From contig NZ_LT996886.1 of the NCBI RefSeq assembly GCF_900343145.1, positions 1,240,001-1,304,000 of the forward strand: a stretch of DNA of 64,000 nucleotides. The letters are read 5' to 3'. A program made the position numbers and the translations under genes. How positions within the stretch are numbered: position 1 is the first letter of the stretch; every line of letters begins with the position of its first letter. This document shows positions 61,781-64,000 of the stretch, in pieces. The notes beneath the pieces are model-generated. The model saw nothing but the letters and a program-made list of their open reading frames with translations. It searched no databases and had not been told where the DNA came from. This DNA comes from Tessaracoccus timonensis (GTDB lineage: Bacteria > Actinomycetota > Actinomycetes > Propionibacteriales > Propionibacteriaceae).

Positions 61781-63577
61781 TCAGTCTTCCTTCGGGTTGA
61801 ACGCGCAGGCGTCCGCGACATCTTGGGCGCCGTTACCGTTGTTCTTGCTGTTCCCCTTGTCGGTGTCGTCTGGCTCTTCGCTGGGGGTAGGTGCCGCCGT
61901 CGGTTCCGTCGGCCCGTTGATGGCTTCTTGGACGTACGCGCGCATGGTTTCGAAGTCGGGATTCTCGTAGGAGTAACCGTTCTTGCCCATCGTGAACACG
62001 AGGCGCAGCATCTTCTGTTTCTGGGTTTTGAGTGCGAGATCGGTGAGCGACTCGAGCATGTGCTGCGGAATGTCGGTGAGCACCATGTCGCTCGACGCGC
62101 CCGCGATAGCCTCGAAACGCGTGAGGAGCGTCGTGGGGTTGGCCTGGTCGGTGATGGCCTTGATGAGGCACGACTGGCGCTCCATGCGTGAGTAGTCGCT
62201 GGTGCTCCAACGGCTGCGGGCGTACCAGAGGCCCTGGTCTCCATTCAGGTGCTGGTTCGCGCCCACCTCGAGCCAATCCTTCGCGCGCCGGTTCTCGGAG
62301 TTACCGCCCATCGGAAGGCGCTCGTTGATGTTGACTGTGACGCCGCCCATGGCGTCGATGAGATTGCGCAACCCATCGATATTGAGCAGTAGGAAGTAGT
62401 GCACGGGCAGGCCGGTGATGCCCTCCACGCCTTGCTTCAGAGCCTCAGCCCCGCGGTACGTCTGGCCCTCGAACAGGTGGGGGTAGTCGCGGTCGGTGCG
62501 CTCCCAGATGGCGTTGAAGTGCCACTCCGAGGGGTCGCCCTCGCCGCGGAACCCGTCGGGGAATTCTTCCGCCATCTCGCTGCCTTCGGGGAAGGGCGTG
62601 TACTGCAGATTGCGGGGGATTTGGATGAGCGTCGTGGCGCCCGTGGTGGTGTCGACGCTGGCGAGCATGACCGTGTCGGTGCGGAATCCGAAGCTTTCCT
62701 TCACACCGCTCGCGATGCGACGTTCGTCCAGGTCGGAGCCGATCAGCATGATGTTCAGACGCTTGAGGTCGCCAAACGGATTGTCCCCGCTGCCGTCCAG
62801 CGTCGGCTTGGAGCTCGACACCACGTCGTTATCTGAGCCGAACGTTTTGTTCAGGGTGCTCGCCAGCACCTGCGAATAGGCGGCGCCCACGGCCACCGGT
62901 GTTGCTACCGCGAGCGACAACACCCCGACGAGGAACGCTCCGGCGAGGCGCTTACCCTGGCTGAGCGCTTTCGAGCGCGTCGCAACATGCGTCATCACGA
63001 TGAGCGCCACCCACAGCAGGCCCGCGCAGATCAGGAGTGCGGTGAAGATGTGCAGCACGCCTCTGCTCGACGCCAGGCCGACAGCAGCCGACGCAGCCGC
63101 CGAGATGAAACTCTCGCCTGGATCGGGCTTCACGCGGGATGCGAAGAACATGACGCCGCCGATCGTCGCGCCCACAAAACCGAGAGCGACGAGGCCGCCC
63201 AACCAGCGGTTCGCCTTCTGGCGGCTGCCCACCAGGCCAAGGCCGGGGATCAGCGTCGAAAGGACGGTGAACAGTACCGTTCGGCGGAAGCGAGGCTGTG
63301 AGCTGGATGCTGTGGTGTCCTCGACGTCGGCCTGTTCGGGTGCGAGATCGTCATCCTCGTGCAGGAAGTCATCGAGGGAGGTTCGTTGCGATGCGGCCGA
63401 CTGCGTAGCGTGAGGTGCATCGTCGGCACGCCAGAGCGTTTCGCGGGCATGCGGGCCCGCCTCGGTGGGGTCGTCCTCGGTGAGCAGACGTTGTGGACGC
63501 GCCTCTCGGAAGAGTCCCGAGAGGTCAGCGTCGCTCTCAACTCCGCGTCGTGGCGCGGGAGAAGTGGGCTCGTCCAT
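61781..63577 (-). CDS. LytR-CpsA-Psr (LCP) family glycopolymer-peptidoglycan ligase
   Basis: 598 residues. A long acidic cytosolic N-terminus (about 1-98), several hydrophobic helices (about 100-245) and an extracellular LCP domain: LNIMLIGSDLDERR, FRTDTVMLASVD, SVDTTTGATTLIQIPRNLQ (D and R of the pyrophosphate site), and LWYARSRWSTSDYSRMERQ. LCP proteins transfer lipid-linked wall polysaccharide or teichoic-type polymers to peptidoglycan, which fits the island's products. More than one N-terminal helix is atypical. GGAGGAAACG precedes the ATG. Confidence 0.9.
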   Translation of the reverse strand: MDEPTSPAPRRGVESDADLSGLFREARPQRLLTEDDPTEAGPHARETLWRADDAPHATQSAASQRTSLDDFLHEDDDLAPEQADVEDTTASSSQPRFRRTVLFTVLSTLIPGLGLVGSRQKANRWLGGLVALGFVGATIGGVMFFASRVKPDPGESFISAAASAAVGLASSRGVLHIFTALLICAGLLWVALIVMTHVATRSKALSQGKRLAGAFLVGVLSLAVATPVAVGAAYSQVLASTLNKTFGSDNDVVSSSKPTLDGSGDNPFGDLKRLNIMLIGSDLDERRIASGVKESFGFRTDTVMLASVDTTTGATTLIQIPRNLQYTPFPEGSEMAEEFPDGFRGEGDPSEWHFNAIWERTDRDYPHLFEGQTYRGAEALKQGVEGITGLPVHYFLLLNIDGLRNLIDAMGGVTVNINERLPMGGNSENRRAKDWLEVGANQHLNGDQGLWYARSRWSTSDYSRMERQSCLIKAITDQANPTTLLTRFEAIAGASSDMVLTDIPQHMLESLTDLALKTQKQKMLRLVFTMGKNGYSYENPDFETMRAYVQEAINGPTEPTAAPTPSEEPDDTDKGNSKNNGNGAQDVADACAFNPKED

Positions 63578-63693
63578 CGTTTCCTCCTCGCGCCAGTGTA
63601 ACCGCGCAGAGGGAAAAAATGATGTCGGGGACGCTTCGAACAGTAGACAAGTTGCGCGCTCACCCCGGTTGGCCGGTACAGTTGGCCGTCGAT

Positions 63694-63787
63694 GGAGGTG
63701 TCGCCTAGTCCGGTCTATGGCGCCCGCCTGCTAAGCGGGTTGAGGGCTTCAACCCTCTCGCGGGTTCAAATCCCGCCACCTCCGCCA
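63694..63787 (+). tRNA. tRNA-Ser (anticodon GCU)
   Basis: Acceptor GGAGGTG pairs with CACCTCC, anticodon GCT at 63730-63732 in loop CTGCTAA, long variable arm, T-loop GGTTCAAAT, CCA encoded at the end. Confidence 0.96.
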
Positions 63788-63790
63788 CCT

Positions 63791-63816
63791 CGCCCGGCGC
63801 GTTCCTGCGCCGGGCG
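63791..63816 (+). terminator. Hairpin after tRNA-Ser(GCU)
   Basis: Perfect 10-bp GC stem CGCCCGGCGC/GCGCCGGGCG with a 6-nt loop, 3 nt after the CCA. Confidence 0.6.
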
Positions 63817-63893
63817 CCTCCATATTGCGACGGTGCCCCGCTAGGGGATTTTGTTCTGAAGGCGAGGGGTGGGTATAGTTCTTTTCTGCCCAA

Positions 63894-63969
63894 GCGCACG
63901 TGGCTCAATGGATAGAGCATCTGACTACGGATCAGAAGGTTGGGGGTTCGAGTCCTCCCGTGCGCGCCA
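63894..63969 (+). tRNA. tRNA-Arg (anticodon ACG)
   Basis: Acceptor GCGCACG pairs with CGTGCGC, anticodon ACG at 63927-63929 (A34 would be edited to inosine), T-loop GGTTCGAGT, CCA encoded at 63967-63969. Confidence 0.96.
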
Positions 63970-63973
63970 GCTA

Positions 63974-63996
63974 GCCCCCGGTTCAACGCCGGGGGC
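63974..63996 (+). terminator. Terminator after tRNA-Arg
   Basis: 8-bp stem GCCCCCGG/CCGGGGGC with 7-nt loop, followed by ATTT at the window edge. Confidence 0.65.
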
Positions 63997-64000
63997 ATTT

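Noticed and set aside
63705-63998. Minus-strand open frame over the tRNA genes
   Set aside because: Antisense of two tRNA genes; a common false annotation in high-GC genomes.

Overview
The window is chromosomal DNA of a high-GC actinobacterium. The signs are an ESX/type VII secretion ATPase with its mycosin, a WhiB regulator, GTG starts, and recurrent TAnnnT boxes 6-8 nt before start codons, which is the layout of leaderless transcripts. Gene content and order fit the Propionibacteriaceae (Tessaracoccus or Arachnia-like), but that placement is inferred from memory of the group, not from a search.

Layout. 1-5.1 kb: the 3' end of an ESX locus (eccC, cut by the window edge, then mycP). 5.1-10.7 kb: housekeeping genes (pheA, a PAP2-diacylglycerol kinase fusion, serS, a HAD phosphatase, a WhiB protein). 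10.9-49.9 kb: a large surface-glycan island. It holds two tandem and one distant O-antigen ligase/polymerase-like proteins, a UDP-GlcNAc(3NAc)A-type sugar pathway, a 4,6-dehydratase/aminotransferase/initiating phosphoglycosyltransferase set, several glycosyltransferases, a Wzx-like flippase, an ABC-2 exporter, a degenerate Wzc-like protein, and a complete six-enzyme pseudaminic acid pathway (PseB, C, H, G, I, F) split over two blocks. Next to pseH/pseI lies an acyl carrier protein module (ACP, adenylating enzyme, ketoreductase-like SDR, PPTase-like protein). A putative transferase with bacterial sialyltransferase motifs (D-E-G, H-P, S-S) also lies in the island. 50-57.7 kb: a DUF559-like endonuclease remnant between 45-bp direct repeats, then secreted cell-wall proteins that share a roughly 90-residue repeat fused to different terminal domains (L,D-transpeptidase, two M15-like domains; an Excalibur-domain member lies at 35.5 kb), with argG and a lipoprotein among them. 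57.8-64 kb: a quinone oxidoreductase, a toxin/antitoxin-like pair, a 213-bp tandem array of REP-like palindromes, an RluA-type pseudouridine synthase, tRNA-Ser(UGA), an LCP-family glycopolymer ligase, tRNA-Ser(GCU) and tRNA-Arg(ACG).

How it fits together (inference). Nucleotide sugars made in the island would be assembled on undecaprenyl phosphate, exported by the flippase and/or the ABC transporter, polymerised by the ligase/polymerase-like proteins and attached to peptidoglycan by the LCP protein. The repeat proteins and L,D-transpeptidase would act in the same wall. The ACP module next to pseH/pseI suggests that a non-acetyl acyl group decorates the pseudaminic acid or another amino sugar. 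No rRNA genes, CRISPR arrays, integrases or recognisable IS transposases were seen.
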